Origin: an uncultured Lachnospiraceae bacterium
Lineage (GTDB): Bacteria; Bacillota; Clostridia; Lachnospirales; Lachnospiraceae
Direction: 5' to 3'
Assembly (NCBI GenBank): GCA_947588005.1
Contig: CANPYE010000008.1
Span: 1-44,629 of the forward strand
Length of the DNA: 44,629 nt
In this document: positions 7,783 to 15,837 of the stretch, piece by piece
Numbering within the stretch: the stretch's first letter is position 1
How the letters are laid out: each line of letters starts with the position of its first letter
The notes under the pieces: generated by a model
Told to the model about the DNA's origin: nothing
Databases searched by the model: none
Seen by the model: the letters and a program-made list of their open reading frames with translations, nothing else
Position numbers and translations under genes: made by a program

Positions 7783-8766
7783 TTCGCTGCGGCCGAATTC
7801 AATGAATTTGCCGGTGCCGACAGCCACCGCGGTCAGCGGGTCTTCGGCGATCATCGTGGTGATTCCGGTCTTTTCCTCAATCAGCGCGTCCAGACCGCTT
7901 AAGAGGGAACCGCCGCCGGTCAGCACGATCCCTCGGTCGTAGATATCCGCCGCCAGTTCCGGCGGAGTGCGCTCCAGCACATTATGAACGGCGTCCACGA
8001 TCTGCATGGCCGGCTCCTGAAGCGCCTCGAGCGTCTCATCGGATGTGACCACGATCGTCTTGGGAAGACCGGTGACAAGATTCCTCCCGCGGACTTCCAT
8101 CGTCAGCACCTCGGGACGGCGGTAGGCCGCTCCGATATTGATTTTGATCTCCTCAGCAGTCCTCTCGCCGATGAGCAGGTTATGCTTTCTTCTCATATAA
8201 CGCACTACGGCTTCGTCGAAATCATCGCCGGCCACCTTGATGGACGCGCTGATCACGGTTCCGCCGAGAGAGATCACCGCGATATCCGCCGTGCCGCCGC
8301 CGATGTCGACGATCATGTTCCCGCAGGCCTTGGCAATATCGATGCCGGCTCCGATGGCGGCCGCCACCGGTTCTTCGATGATAATAACCTCGCGGGCGCC
8401 GGCCTGATAGGTCGCGTCCTCCACGGCCTTGCGCTCCACTTCTGTGGCCCCGCTGGGAATACAGACGGCGATCCTGGGCTTGCGCAGCGTCTTATGGCCG
8501 ACGGCTTTATTGATAAAATATTTCAGCATCTTCTCGGTTACAGTATAATCGGAAATAACCCCCTGGCGAAGGGGACGAATCGCCACGATATTACCCGGAG
8601 TACGCCCGATCATCAGGCGCGCTTCCTCGCCGAAGGTAATGATGCGGTTGGTATCCCGGTCGATCGCGACCACGGACGGCTCTTTAAGGACTACTCCTTT
8701 GCCTTTAATATATACAAGGATACTGGCAGTACCCAGATCGATTCCGATATCATTTGAAATCATCAT
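7762..8766 (-). CDS. mreB: Rod-shape actin MreB/Mbl family
   Basis: Bacterial actin that forms membrane-associated filaments and guides cell-wall elongation complexes. It is 334 residues from the first of two adjacent ATGs (8766), which has AGGAGG eleven bases upstream. The frame continues upstream but has no initiation signal. The phosphate-1 motif DIGIDLGTAS is at the N-terminus. The phosphate-2 motif DIGGGTADIAVISLGG and the adenosine motif LTGGGSLLSGL are intact. No mreC or mreD is adjacent. Together with this isolation, that fits an Mbl/MreBH-like paralogue better than the mreBCD operon copy, but the paralogue type cannot be settled by eye. Confidence 0.9.
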   Translation of the reverse strand: MMISNDIGIDLGTASILVYIKGKGVVLKEPSVVAIDRDTNRIITFGEEARLMIGRTPGNIVAIRPLRQGVISDYTVTEKMLKYFINKAVGHKTLRKPRIAVCIPSGATEVERKAVEDATYQAGAREVIIIEEPVAAAIGAGIDIAKACGNMIVDIGGGTADIAVISLGGTVISASIKVAGDDFDEAVVRYMRRKHNLLIGERTAEEIKINIGAAYRRPEVLTMEVRGRNLVTGLPKTIVVTSDETLEALQEPAMQIVDAVHNVLERTPPELAADIYDRGIVLTGGGSLLSGLDALIEEKTGITTMIAEDPLTAVAVGTGKFIEFGRSEADRRDF

Positions 8767-8820
8767 TCTCTGTAGGTCCTCCTGATGAAATTCCGTTTGG
8801 ACAGCGGGGTTAAGGTACCG

Positions 8821-8889
8821 CGAACTCCGCTTCGCTCCGTCTGCGCAGTGCACGGGAAACCCGAACTCCGCTTCGCTCCGTCTGCGCAG
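8821..8889. repeat. 28-bp direct repeat in the mreB leader
   Basis: An identical 28-bp sequence beginning CGAACTCCGCTTCGCTCC and ending with the palindrome CTGCGCAG occurs at 8821-8848 and 8862-8889 (41 bp step). Both copies lie in the 5' untranslated region of mreB, between its promoter and ribosome binding site. A small CGGG-AAA-CCCG hairpin lies between them. Confidence 0.9.
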
Positions 8890-8890
8890 C

Positions 8891-8921
8891 GGTAAGATAT
8901 CTGCGCTGCAGATATCTTACC
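8891..8921 (-). other. 14-bp perfect hairpin at the mreB mRNA 5' end
   Basis: GGTAAGATATCTGC and its exact reverse complement are separated by three bases. With the promoter at 8925-8953 the transcript would start around 8918, so the mRNA would begin inside this stem. It could stabilise the 5' end or be an operator. No U-run follows on the minus strand, so it is not a terminator. Confidence 0.75.
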
Positions 8922-8924
8922 TTC

Positions 8925-8953
8925 ATTATATACAACCTGCCCCCTTTTTTAAA
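8925..8953 (-). promoter_or_regulatory. Promoter of mreB
   Basis: TATAAT (8925-8930) with TTTAAA (8948-8953) 17 bp upstream on the minus strand. The -10 is perfect and the -35 is weak. The -35 box lies within a CCCC-GGGG inverted repeat followed by six T's on the plus strand (8941-8963), which could also act as a plus-strand terminator, although no plus-strand gene precedes it. Confidence 0.6.
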
Positions 8954-9048
8954 GGGGTTTTTTATGTTTTTTATTCTGATAAATTTCTTTCTTTTTCTTT
9001 TCTTCTTATTTTATAATTTTTATACTTTTTTTATTGCCGGTACATATT

Positions 9049-9090
9049 TTGGACATAATTCTCAGCTATATTATAAATGCGCTAGCTGAG
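9049..9090 (+). promoter_or_regulatory. Plus-strand promoter with flanking inverted repeat
   Basis: TTGGAC (9049-9054) and TATAAA (9072-9077) with a 17 bp spacer face away from mreB on the plus strand. The -10 box is bracketed by a perfect 8-bp inverted repeat, CTCAGCTA (9061-9068) and TAGCTGAG (9083-9090), which looks like an operator covering the -10 and start site. Confidence 0.6.
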
Positions 9091-9222
9091 AGGCTGGTGC
9101 GAGACAAAGCTTTTTCATACTCATACCGGACGGTGCAAACCGTCCGGCCCCCCTAAAACAATTTCCTAAAATATACCTACCATTCCCTACGGAAAAGGTC
9201 CTGCAATCGGCAGGGCCTTTTT
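9084..9222 (+). ncRNA. Candidate small RNA of unknown family
   Basis: A likely ~139-nt transcript begins just after the promoter at 9049-9077 and ends at an intrinsic terminator (stem GGTCCTGC/GCAGGGCC at 9197-9217, then TTTTT). It contains a 9-bp GC-rich hairpin with a GCAA loop (9126-9147) followed directly by six C's in unpaired sequence. No open reading frame with a ribosome binding site is visible, and flanking genes are both on the opposite strand. No known family was recognised. It lacks the T-box AGGGTGG motif and TPP or c-di-GMP riboswitch cores. The C-rich single strand could pair with Shine-Dalgarno sequences, as in RsaE/RoxS-type RNAs; that is inference. Confidence 0.5.
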
Positions 9223-9252
9223 CGCGTCATACGGGCCGCCGGCGCTTATTCG

Positions 9253-9289
9253 AAAAACCGGCCGCGGCAGACGTCCCGCCGCGGCCGGT
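9253..9289 (-). terminator. Intrinsic terminator of pgm
   Basis: A 12-bp perfect stem (ACCGGCCGCGGC and GCCGCGGCCGGT, 9257-9289) with a nine-base loop, followed on the minus strand by TTTTTCG. It lies 52 bp after the pgm stop codon and is one of the strongest terminators in the window. Confidence 0.92.
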
Positions 9290-9340
9290 CACTTATTTCA
9301 ATGCGCAAAGAACTCCAGCGCCTTCCCGCAAAAACGCCTG

Positions 9341-11074
9341 TCAGATCGCGTTCACCATCGCCATCAGCGCGGCGCCCAGGGCGGCGGATTTCGCCTCGGC
9401 GTCCTCCATGGAAGTACCCTTCACGCCGTAATACAGCTTGATCTTCGGCTCCGTGCCGGACGGACGGACGCAGACCCAGGCATTATCGTTCATATCATAA
9501 TACAGCACGTTGGAAGACGGAAGGCCGGTCGGCTTCGCCTCGCCGGTAGCCATATCCTTCACGGTGTCCAGCTTGTAGTCGCGGGCGGACAGAACCGTGT
9601 AGCCGCCCACCTTCGCCGGAGTATTATTTCTCAAAGTATCCATGATGGTCTGGATCTTCGCCAGGCCCTCGATACCGGACAGGCTGATGGACTTGACGGC
9701 GTCCTTGTAGTAGCCGTACTTCTCATACATGGCAACCATAGCGTCCCACAGGGTCATATTCTTCGTCTTATAATAGGCGGCAGCCTCGCAGAGGGCGACG
9801 CTGGCGCTTACCGCGTCCTTGTCGCGGGCGTAGGTGCCGATCAGGCATCCGTAGCTCTCCTCCATACCGAACATATAGTGACCCACGCCGGTACGCTCCT
9901 CTTTCAGGATCTGCTGGCCGATCCACTTAAAACCGGTCAGGCACTCCACCAGCTTACAGCCATAGCCGGCCGCCACCGCATCGATCAGGTTCGTGGACAC
10001 GATGGACTTGACCACCTCGCCGTCCGCCGGGATCTTGCCTGCGGCGGCCTTCTGGCTCAGCACGTACTCGCACAGCAGGGAGCCGGACATATTGCCGGTC
10101 AGAGAAATGTACTCGCCGGACTTCGTGTCCTTCACATACACGCCCAGACGATCGGCGTCCGGGTCGGTAGCCAGCACCAGGTCGGCGTCGGTCTTCTTCG
10201 CGATCTCCAGGCCCAAGGCGAACGCCTCCGCTGCCTCCGGGTTCGGATAACTGACCGTCGGGAACTCGCCGTCGGGCAGCTCCTGCTGGGGAACCACCTG
10301 CACATGCGTGAAGCCGATCTCCTTCAGGACGCGGCGGACCGGGATATTGCCGGTGCCGTGAAGCGGCGTATAGACGATCTTAATGCTGTCCTGCATCTTA
10401 TCGATGGCGTCCTGGTTCACCACCTGCGCCTTCACATGGGCAATATATTTGTCATCGATCTCAGCGCCGATGACCTTGTAAAGCCCGGCGGCCTTGGCGT
10501 CGGACGCGGTCATGGTCTTCACTGTGGAAAGATCCTCGATGGCAAGGACTTCCTCGGTCACGCCCTTGTCATGAGGCGGCGTAAACTGCGCGCCGTCCTC
10601 CCAGTAGACCTTGTAGCCGTTGTATTCCGGCGGGTTGTGGCTGGCCGTTACGTTGATACCGGCGATGCAGCCCAGCTCACGGACCGCGAAGGACAACTCC
10701 GGCGTGGGACGCAGAGACTCGAACTTATAGGCCGTAATGCCGTTGGCAGCCAGCGTCCTGGCGGCTTCGTCGGCAAACTCCGGCGACATCCGGCGGGAAT
10801 CGTAGGCAATGGCCACGCCCTTCGCAGCTCCGCCCTGCTTAATGATGTAGTTGGCCAGGCCCTGGGTCGCGCGGCGTACTACATAAATGTTCATGCGATT
10901 GATGCCGGCGCCGATGATGCCTCTCAAGCCCGCGGTGCCGAACTCCAGATCCATATAGAAGCGTTCCTTGATCTCCTCCTCATTGCCAGCGATGGCACGG
11001 AGTTCTTCCTTCGTAGCCTCGTCAAAATAAGGGTTGCTCAGCCACTCCTCGTAGATCTTCCTATAATCTTTCAT
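9341..11074 (-). CDS. pgm: Phosphoglucomutase/phosphomannomutase (alpha-D-phosphohexomutase)
   Basis: Interconverts hexose 1- and 6-phosphates, feeding UDP-glucose, glycogen and cell-envelope sugars. The protein is 577 residues, the size of the PgcA-like clade. The phosphoserine loop TASHNPPEYNG puts the catalytic Ser at residue 145. The metal-binding loop DPDADR is at 304-309. The phosphate-binding RPSGTEPKIKLYY loop is near the C-terminus. The ATG has AAGGAGGAT eight bases upstream. The only promoter candidate is a TATACT (11168-11173) without a clear -35. It ends at a strong terminator. A sugar symporter and amylosucrase occur later in the window, but the distance is too large to claim a shared pathway. 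Confidence 0.93.
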   Translation of the reverse strand: MKDYRKIYEEWLSNPYFDEATKEELRAIAGNEEEIKERFYMDLEFGTAGLRGIIGAGINRMNIYVVRRATQGLANYIIKQGGAAKGVAIAYDSRRMSPEFADEAARTLAANGITAYKFESLRPTPELSFAVRELGCIAGINVTASHNPPEYNGYKVYWEDGAQFTPPHDKGVTEEVLAIEDLSTVKTMTASDAKAAGLYKVIGAEIDDKYIAHVKAQVVNQDAIDKMQDSIKIVYTPLHGTGNIPVRRVLKEIGFTHVQVVPQQELPDGEFPTVSYPNPEAAEAFALGLEIAKKTDADLVLATDPDADRLGVYVKDTKSGEYISLTGNMSGSLLCEYVLSQKAAAGKIPADGEVVKSIVSTNLIDAVAAGYGCKLVECLTGFKWIGQQILKEERTGVGHYMFGMEESYGCLIGTYARDKDAVSASVALCEAAAYYKTKNMTLWDAMVAMYEKYGYYKDAVKSISLSGIEGLAKIQTIMDTLRNNTPAKVGGYTVLSARDYKLDTVKDMATGEAKPTGLPSSNVLYYDMNDNAWVCVRPSGTEPKIKLYYGVKGTSMEDAEAKSAALGAALMAMVNAI

Positions 11075-11213
11075 GACGACGTATCCTCCTTATCTCTTTC
11101 CGCATACAAATGCAGTCTGCGCCGCACGGGCCGGCCGCGGCCGCGCCTCATACGGCTTTCTGTCAATAGTATAGCGCATTTTTCAGCAAAAAGGAAGGCT
11201 TTCCGTGTCTGTC

Positions 11214-12191
11214 TCAGCGTATTTTTTCCAGAAAACGGTTCCGGTCCTCCATCTGGCACTCCAGATTCTTCAGTTTTTCGATGTTGCGGGCCGGAATCCA
11301 CGCCTTATTGGCGTTAAAATAGAAATTGATCTGCTTCCAGTATTTCTCCGGATAAAGGAACAGATAATAGAGGCGCTTCCGCTGGACGGCGGAAATGGGA
11401 AGGATCCGTTCGTAAGAGGAAAGCATTTCCATGCCCAGCCCAGTGTTCCACTCCTGCTTCTCCATGACCTTCCGCATAAAATAGTAAAGGTCCTCCATCT
11501 GCTCCCCCAGATGCATCCGGTTAAACTCGATGACCGCTACGTCCTCGTCCCTCATCAGGATATGGTGATGGTCCAGATTGCCGTGGCACAAAAAAAGAGG
11601 GGCGCCGCTCTCCGTCTGCCGCAGCCTTGTAAGCCCCTCGCAGGCTGCCGTCGCCTGCTCGTAGAAAAGAGAGAAATTGTCCAGCACGCAGCGTTCAAAC
11701 TCCGTCTTCTTCCGCTTATTCTTCATATAATTGCGGGCCCGCTTAAGCTCCTGATTGTGGCGGTTAAGCTCCGCTTCCACCGGCTCGGTCATGATGGATC
11801 CCAGATTCCAGTTTTCGTCCCCTTCGATTCCCCGCAGGATCCGGTGCAGCCGGGCGATCTGCGCGGCCGCGGCGCGCACCTCTTTCCGGTCGCGGATGTT
11901 GCATTCCCGGTCGGTGAACCAGCGTTTCAGCACATAGCGGGTCCCATCCTCGCCCACTGCGGCCAGCTCTCCCTGCGATGTACGAATATAATCATCGACA
12001 CAGTCCATCCCCTGCTCCCTGACACGGGTCAGCACCTGCATCTCAAATTCCAGGCGTTTCTGTGTCCCTCTATACTCTGACAGAAGCACTGTACCGGCGC
12101 TTGTTTCGCATACATAGCCGCTGCGCCCTTTCCGTATGCTCTCCACCGTCAGATCATATTGGGCTAAAATCTCCAAATACCGTTCGTTCAC
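11214..12191 (-). CDS. CotS-like spore coat kinase-fold protein, probably inactive
   Basis: Resembles the CotS family, which has an aminoglycoside-phosphotransferase/choline-kinase fold and includes spore-coat-associated proteins. The start is taken as GTG at 12191, with GGAGGGG five to six bases upstream. The ATG nine codons earlier has no ribosome binding site. The result is 325 residues. The catalytic-loop equivalent reads HGNLDHHHIL, with Asn where active kinases have Asp (HGD), and the metal-binding segment reads IEFN rather than IDFD or DFG. This suggests a pseudokinase. It follows cca after 97 bp and may be read through from proS-cca. Family assignment is moderate, substrate unknown. 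Confidence 0.75.
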   Translation of the reverse strand: MNERYLEILAQYDLTVESIRKGRSGYVCETSAGTVLLSEYRGTQKRLEFEMQVLTRVREQGMDCVDDYIRTSQGELAAVGEDGTRYVLKRWFTDRECNIRDRKEVRAAAAQIARLHRILRGIEGDENWNLGSIMTEPVEAELNRHNQELKRARNYMKNKRKKTEFERCVLDNFSLFYEQATAACEGLTRLRQTESGAPLFLCHGNLDHHHILMRDEDVAVIEFNRMHLGEQMEDLYYFMRKVMEKQEWNTGLGMEMLSSYERILPISAVQRKRLYYLFLYPEKYWKQINFYFNANKAWIPARNIEKLKNLECQMEDRNRFLEKIR

Positions 12192-12276
12192 ATCTACCCC
12201 TCCACACGCCCTGTTCATAGCTATTCTAGAGTATGTGGAATTGAGAAAGATTATGCCTTGGCGCTTCTGCCCGTAT

Positions 12277-12306
12277 GGTCCCGCGGGGCTATTTATCCGC
12301 GGGACC
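12277..12306 (-). other. Hairpin enclosing the cca stop codon
   Basis: A 10-bp perfect inverted repeat (GGTCCCGCGG and CCGCGGGACC) whose 10-base loop contains the cca stop codon TAG (12289-12291). No U-run follows, so it is not a standard terminator. It might protect the message or slow ribosomes at termination. Confidence 0.6.
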
Positions 12307-13758
12307 GGTTACATAACGCATCAATTCTTCTTTTGTGTTCCTCTCGGGATACTCTAAAACCATTTCCAGAAGCCTCTCCAGGGCCGCGCCGATCTCCCTG
12401 CCCGGCTTCATACCGGCCGCGAGCAGATCACCGCCTGTCACGGCAAGCGTCTTTAAGGAAATGCAGTCGCCCCGGGCGCGGATCCCGGCGGACGCCGCGA
12501 GGATATCCGCCAGCTGCTCCGGCGTCTCGGGGATGCGGTCGTAATCTGGAATTTCTCCATCCGGCTTTATGCCGCATGCAAGACCGTCTTCGCCGTCCTC
12601 CATTTTCTCTTTATACCGGCGTAGTTCATGGCTTTCGTCCGCGTTCACGCCGTAAACACCGCCGCCGGCAATTCCGCCAATTTTTTCCGCACACGGAGGC
12701 AATTCATAACTATCATCCGCGTTCATATTACGCTCAGGGCTGCCAGTGATACATTTGTTTTCTCCCGCAGCCGAATATGATTTGTAATACCGCAGAATCT
12801 CCGTTTTCAGGCACAGCAGATCGTCAAACAGCTCCGGGGACATCCGGCTCATAACGCGCCGGATATCCGCCTGCGTCTGTCCCAGCGGCTGCCGCCACCA
12901 CTCCACAAGCGTTCCCACGCTCGCGATGGTGTCATTGTCCAGCTTCAGCTCCCGCAGGATTCGCTTCGCATCTTCGGCGCTCTGATGACGCAGAAGCGCC
13001 GCCCACCGCAGCCTTTTCGTCGCAGGAAGCCGCGGGCTTACGGCGATCTTCTCCGGCTCGAGCTTCGCAAATGTATCCGATACATAAGCCGCCGCGCCGC
13101 AGTCGAAAACCCGCCGCATCCTGTTCGGATGCTCCGACAGAAGGAGCTTGGTAAGCTCCGTCTGGATCCGCTCCTTGCTCACATGAACCAGATTCGGCGC
13201 CAGCTTACGCAGCGCCGCCTCCGTCTCCGTCTCGATCTCAAAGTCCAGCTGGGCCGCGAAGCGCAGCGCCCGCAGGATCCGCAGGGCGTCCTCCGTGAAA
13301 CGGTCTTCCGCCCTGCCTACGCAGCGGATCAGGCGGGCCTTCATGTCCTGCTGCCCGCCGAACACATCCACAAGCCCGTCTTCGCCGTTATACGCCATCG
13401 CGTTCATCGTGAAATCCCGGCGTTTCAGGTCTTCCACCAGATCCGGCGTAAATTCCACCGACTTCGGATGACGGCCGTCTTCATACTCGCCGTCAATCCG
13501 GTAGGTGGTCACCTCATACCCGGTCCGTCCCCGCAGGATCGTGACTGTCCCGTGTTTGATCCCGGTATCGATCGTCCTGCCGAAGATCGCCTTCACCTGC
13601 TCCGGTTTTGCCGACGTCGTGATATCCCAGTCCTCCGGCTCCCGCCCCAGAAGCGCGTCCCGGACGCAGCCGCCGACCACGTAAGCCTCAAAACCGTGCT
13701 TATTCAGTTTGCCGATGATCTCCTCCGCAGCGCGGGGGATGTGAATCGTCGCGTCCAC
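12289..13758 (-). CDS. cca: CCA tRNA nucleotidyltransferase / poly(A) polymerase family
   Basis: Class II nucleotidyltransferase that adds or repairs the tRNA 3' CCA end. The N-terminal catalytic head has GGCVRDALLG (29-38), the metal-binding DWD (43-45), RRDFTMNAMA (113-122), and the neck motif ERIQTELTKLL (196-206). The start is GTG with AAGGATG at suitable spacing. The protein is 489 residues, longer than typical 400-450. The excess is an insertion at about residues 329-407 containing a degenerate 26-residue duplication (NADDSYELPP and NADESHELRR). It follows proS by 24 bp and shares its T-box-controlled transcript. Confidence 0.92.
   Translation of the reverse strand: MDATIHIPRAAEEIIGKLNKHGFEAYVVGGCVRDALLGREPEDWDITTSAKPEQVKAIFGRTIDTGIKHGTVTILRGRTGYEVTTYRIDGEYEDGRHPKSVEFTPDLVEDLKRRDFTMNAMAYNGEDGLVDVFGGQQDMKARLIRCVGRAEDRFTEDALRILRALRFAAQLDFEIETETEAALRKLAPNLVHVSKERIQTELTKLLLSEHPNRMRRVFDCGAAAYVSDTFAKLEPEKIAVSPRLPATKRLRWAALLRHQSAEDAKRILRELKLDNDTIASVGTLVEWWRQPLGQTQADIRRVMSRMSPELFDDLLCLKTEILRYYKSYSAAGENKCITGSPERNMNADDSYELPPCAEKIGGIAGGGVYGVNADESHELRRYKEKMEDGEDGLACGIKPDGEIPDYDRIPETPEQLADILAASAGIRARGDCISLKTLAVTGGDLLAAGMKPGREIGAALERLLEMVLEYPERNTKEELMRYVTGPADK
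12538..12774. repeat. In-frame duplicated insert in cca
   Basis: Encodes residues about 329-407 of Cca. Two degenerate units of about 78 bp (26 codons) can be aligned: both share a CCGCGTTCA core near 12641 and 12719, with flanking similarity. The insert sits in the C-terminal tRNA-binding body, away from the catalytic motifs. Confidence 0.55.
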
Positions 13759-13782
13759 AGACCTGCATCCTTTCTCTCTGAA

Positions 13783-15222
13783 TCAATACGCCCTGCCCCA
13801 GTACACCATCTTCACCGCAGGCTTGCCGCAGCAGACGCATTTATCCGAAAGCTGCTCCTGCTTAAACGGCATGCAGCGGGATGTCGCGCCAGTATCTTCG
13901 CGGATCTTGTCCTCGCACTCCCGGCAGCCACACCACATGGCCTTCACGAAGCCCGGCTTCTCATTGATCGTCTTCACAAACTCATCGTAGTCCAGCGCCT
14001 CGTAGGTATGCGCTTTCAGATGAGCCTTCGCCTTCTCGAACATATCGCTGCGGATCGTCTCAAGCAGCTCCTTCACTTTCGTCTCCAGTTCGCCAAGCGC
14101 CACTGTGATCTTCTCGTGGGTGTCGCGGCGCACCAGCACTGCCTGGGCCTTTTCCATATCCTTCGGGCCGATCTCCACGCGGAGCGGGATCCCGCGCATC
14201 TCGCACTCGCTGAACTTCCAGCCCGGGCTCTTGTCGGAATCGTCCACCTTTACGCGGAATCCGGACTCCACAAGCCTGCTCTTAAGTTCATAGGCCTTAT
14301 CCAGCACGCCTTCCTTCTTCTGCTGGATCGGAATTACGATCACCTGCGTCGGTGCGATTCCGGGCGGCAGCACCAGGCCGTTGTCGTCGCCGTGGACCAT
14401 GATGATCGCGCCGATGATTCGGGTGGAAAGCCCCCATGAGGTCTGATGGACGTATTTCAATGTATTGTCTTTGTCGGCAAACTGGATCCCGAACGCCTTC
14501 GCAAAGCCGTCGCCGAAATTATGGCTGGTGCCGGACTGCAGCGCCTTGCCGTCATGCATCAGAGCCTCGATGGTGTACGTCGCCTCGGCGCCGGCGAATT
14601 TCTCCTTATCGGTCTTGCGGCCGCGGATGACCGGAATCGCCAGAACCTCCTCGCAGAAGTCGGCGTATACATTTAACATCTGCTCGGTCCGCGCCTCGGC
14701 CTCTTCCGCCGTCGCATGGGCCGTGTGGCCCTCCTGCCACAGAAATTCCCTGGAACGAAGGAACGGCCTAGTCGTCTTCTCCCAGCGCACTACCGAGCAC
14801 CACTGATTGTAAAGCTTCGGCAGATCCCGGTAGGAATGAATGTCATTCGCGTAGAAATCGCAGAACAGCGTCTCCGAGGTGGGACGCACGCACATCCGCT
14901 CCTGCAGCGGCTCCAGACCGCCGTGGGTCACCCATGCCACCTCCGGCGCGAAGCCCTCCACATGGTCCTTCTCCTTCTGCAGAAGGCTTTCCGGAATGAA
15001 CAAGGGCATATAGACGTTCTCCACGCCTGTCTCTTTGAAGCGCCGGTCCAGCTCCTTCTGGATGTTCTCCCAGATCGCGTAGCCCGCCGGCTTGATGACC
15101 ATGCAGCCCTTGACGCTGGCGTAATCGCACAGCTCCGCCTTCTTCACCACATCGGTGTACCACTGAGCGAAATCCACGTCCATGGACGTGATCGCCTCTA
15201 CCAGTTTCTTGTCGTTTGCCAT
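13783..15222 (-). CDS. proS: Prolyl-tRNA synthetase, short archaeal/eukaryal type
   Basis: Class II aminoacyl-tRNA synthetase that charges tRNA-Pro. At 479 residues, with no editing insertion between motifs 2 and 3 and an extended C-terminal zinc domain (CGCREC and CVCCGKPA) ending in Tyr, it is the archaeal/eukaryal-like ProRS3 type rather than the long bacterial type. Motif 2 [16 protein letters not shown] and the RPTSETLF segment are clear. The ATG has AAGGAGAG upstream. Expression is under a T-box leader (15286-15636) with its own promoter. cca is co-transcribed. Confidence 0.96.
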   Translation of the reverse strand: MANDKKLVEAITSMDVDFAQWYTDVVKKAELCDYASVKGCMVIKPAGYAIWENIQKELDRRFKETGVENVYMPLFIPESLLQKEKDHVEGFAPEVAWVTHGGLEPLQERMCVRPTSETLFCDFYANDIHSYRDLPKLYNQWCSVVRWEKTTRPFLRSREFLWQEGHTAHATAEEAEARTEQMLNVYADFCEEVLAIPVIRGRKTDKEKFAGAEATYTIEALMHDGKALQSGTSHNFGDGFAKAFGIQFADKDNTLKYVHQTSWGLSTRIIGAIIMVHGDDNGLVLPPGIAPTQVIVIPIQQKKEGVLDKAYELKSRLVESGFRVKVDDSDKSPGWKFSECEMRGIPLRVEIGPKDMEKAQAVLVRRDTHEKITVALGELETKVKELLETIRSDMFEKAKAHLKAHTYEALDYDEFVKTINEKPGFVKAMWCGCRECEDKIREDTGATSRCMPFKQEQLSDKCVCCGKPAVKMVYWGRAY

Positions 15223-15285
15223 GATGAATCTCTCCTTTTTATGATTCTAAATTGATATTGTTTCCATAGCTAAAAAATCCTGACG

Positions 15286-15636
15286 TAAAAGAAAACCCGG
15301 TCCCTGCGCCTTGCGACGAGGGACCGGATCCTGAATTTTACATCAGTTTGCGGAAATGCGCCAACGGCGCGATCCGCTTGTTCCGGCGGTACCACCCTGA
15401 TTAACCGTCCGCCGCGCCGTCCTCAAAGACGAAAGACTTCCGCCTTTCCAATGCGCCGTCGGCCGAACCGGTTCTCTTTATTCTCCCGCTAACGCCGGGG
15501 ATACGCCGCGCTTTCACGCGGAGGCTCCGGGGCCGGTTCAGCTTCCGTTGACATGGGAACCTTCCACCATCCGGTTCCTTCTCTGGCCATGTGCGTCGGC
15601 TTACTAATCCCTTTCAACGCCTGAAATCTTTATAAT
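15286..15636 (-). promoter_or_regulatory. T-box leader of proS (proline)
   Basis: Minus-strand leader of about 350 nt. It contains the T-box core AGGGTGGTACCGC (about 15387-15399), which pairs with the uncharged tRNA acceptor end. It ends in a strong terminator (CCGGTCCCT/AGGGACCGG, 15297-15327, followed by GTTTTCTTTT). A candidate specifier CCG (Pro) lies at 15534-15536 in TGAACCGG, about 100 nt from the predicted start, the usual position on the 3' side of stem I. Known mechanism: uncharged tRNA-Pro stabilises the antiterminator and turns on proS-cca. The specifier is inferred from position; the T-box itself is certain. Confidence 0.93.
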
Positions 15637-15642
15637 ATGGTG

Positions 15643-15671
15643 ATTCTACGCTATTTTCTTCCCTTTGTCAA
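15643..15671 (-). promoter_or_regulatory. Promoter of T-box-proS-cca
   Basis: TTGACA (15666-15671) and TAGAAT (15643-15648) on the minus strand with a 17 bp spacer; start near 15636. The 166 bp between this promoter and the symporter stop codon (15672-15837) contains nothing recognised. Confidence 0.85.
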
Positions 15672-15837
15672 GCCAAATATACTGCACCCGGCCATCGTAT
15701 GCCCAGTCACTGCCGATACACTGCTTCCAGTTATTACTAATATACTGTGACAGTCATCGCCGCCGCTGTTGACAGTTGATCATCATTGTCCACACAAATT
15801 CAGAGAAAGATCTGCGCAGGCTCCCATTGCATTCCTC

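Noticed and set aside
8941-8963. Plus-strand terminator (CCCC-GGGG plus T-run)
   Set aside because: No plus-strand gene lies upstream, and the only stem is four G-C pairs. It overlaps the mreB -35 region and is better noted as part of that promoter.
9084-9222. T-box or TPP riboswitch for the candidate small RNA
   Set aside because: CTGAGAG and GGTGCGA resemble fragments of those families, but the T-box AGGGTGG core and the second TPP half (CCTGATCTGG-like) are absent and no plus-strand gene follows.
9878-11317. 479-codon plus-strand frame opposite pgm
   Set aside because: It mirrors the phosphohexomutase gene, whose catalytic motifs are certain, and its translation is His/Arg-rich without domain signals.
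12985-14439. 484-codon plus-strand frame opposite cca and proS
   Set aside because: Antisense shadow of two well-supported genes.
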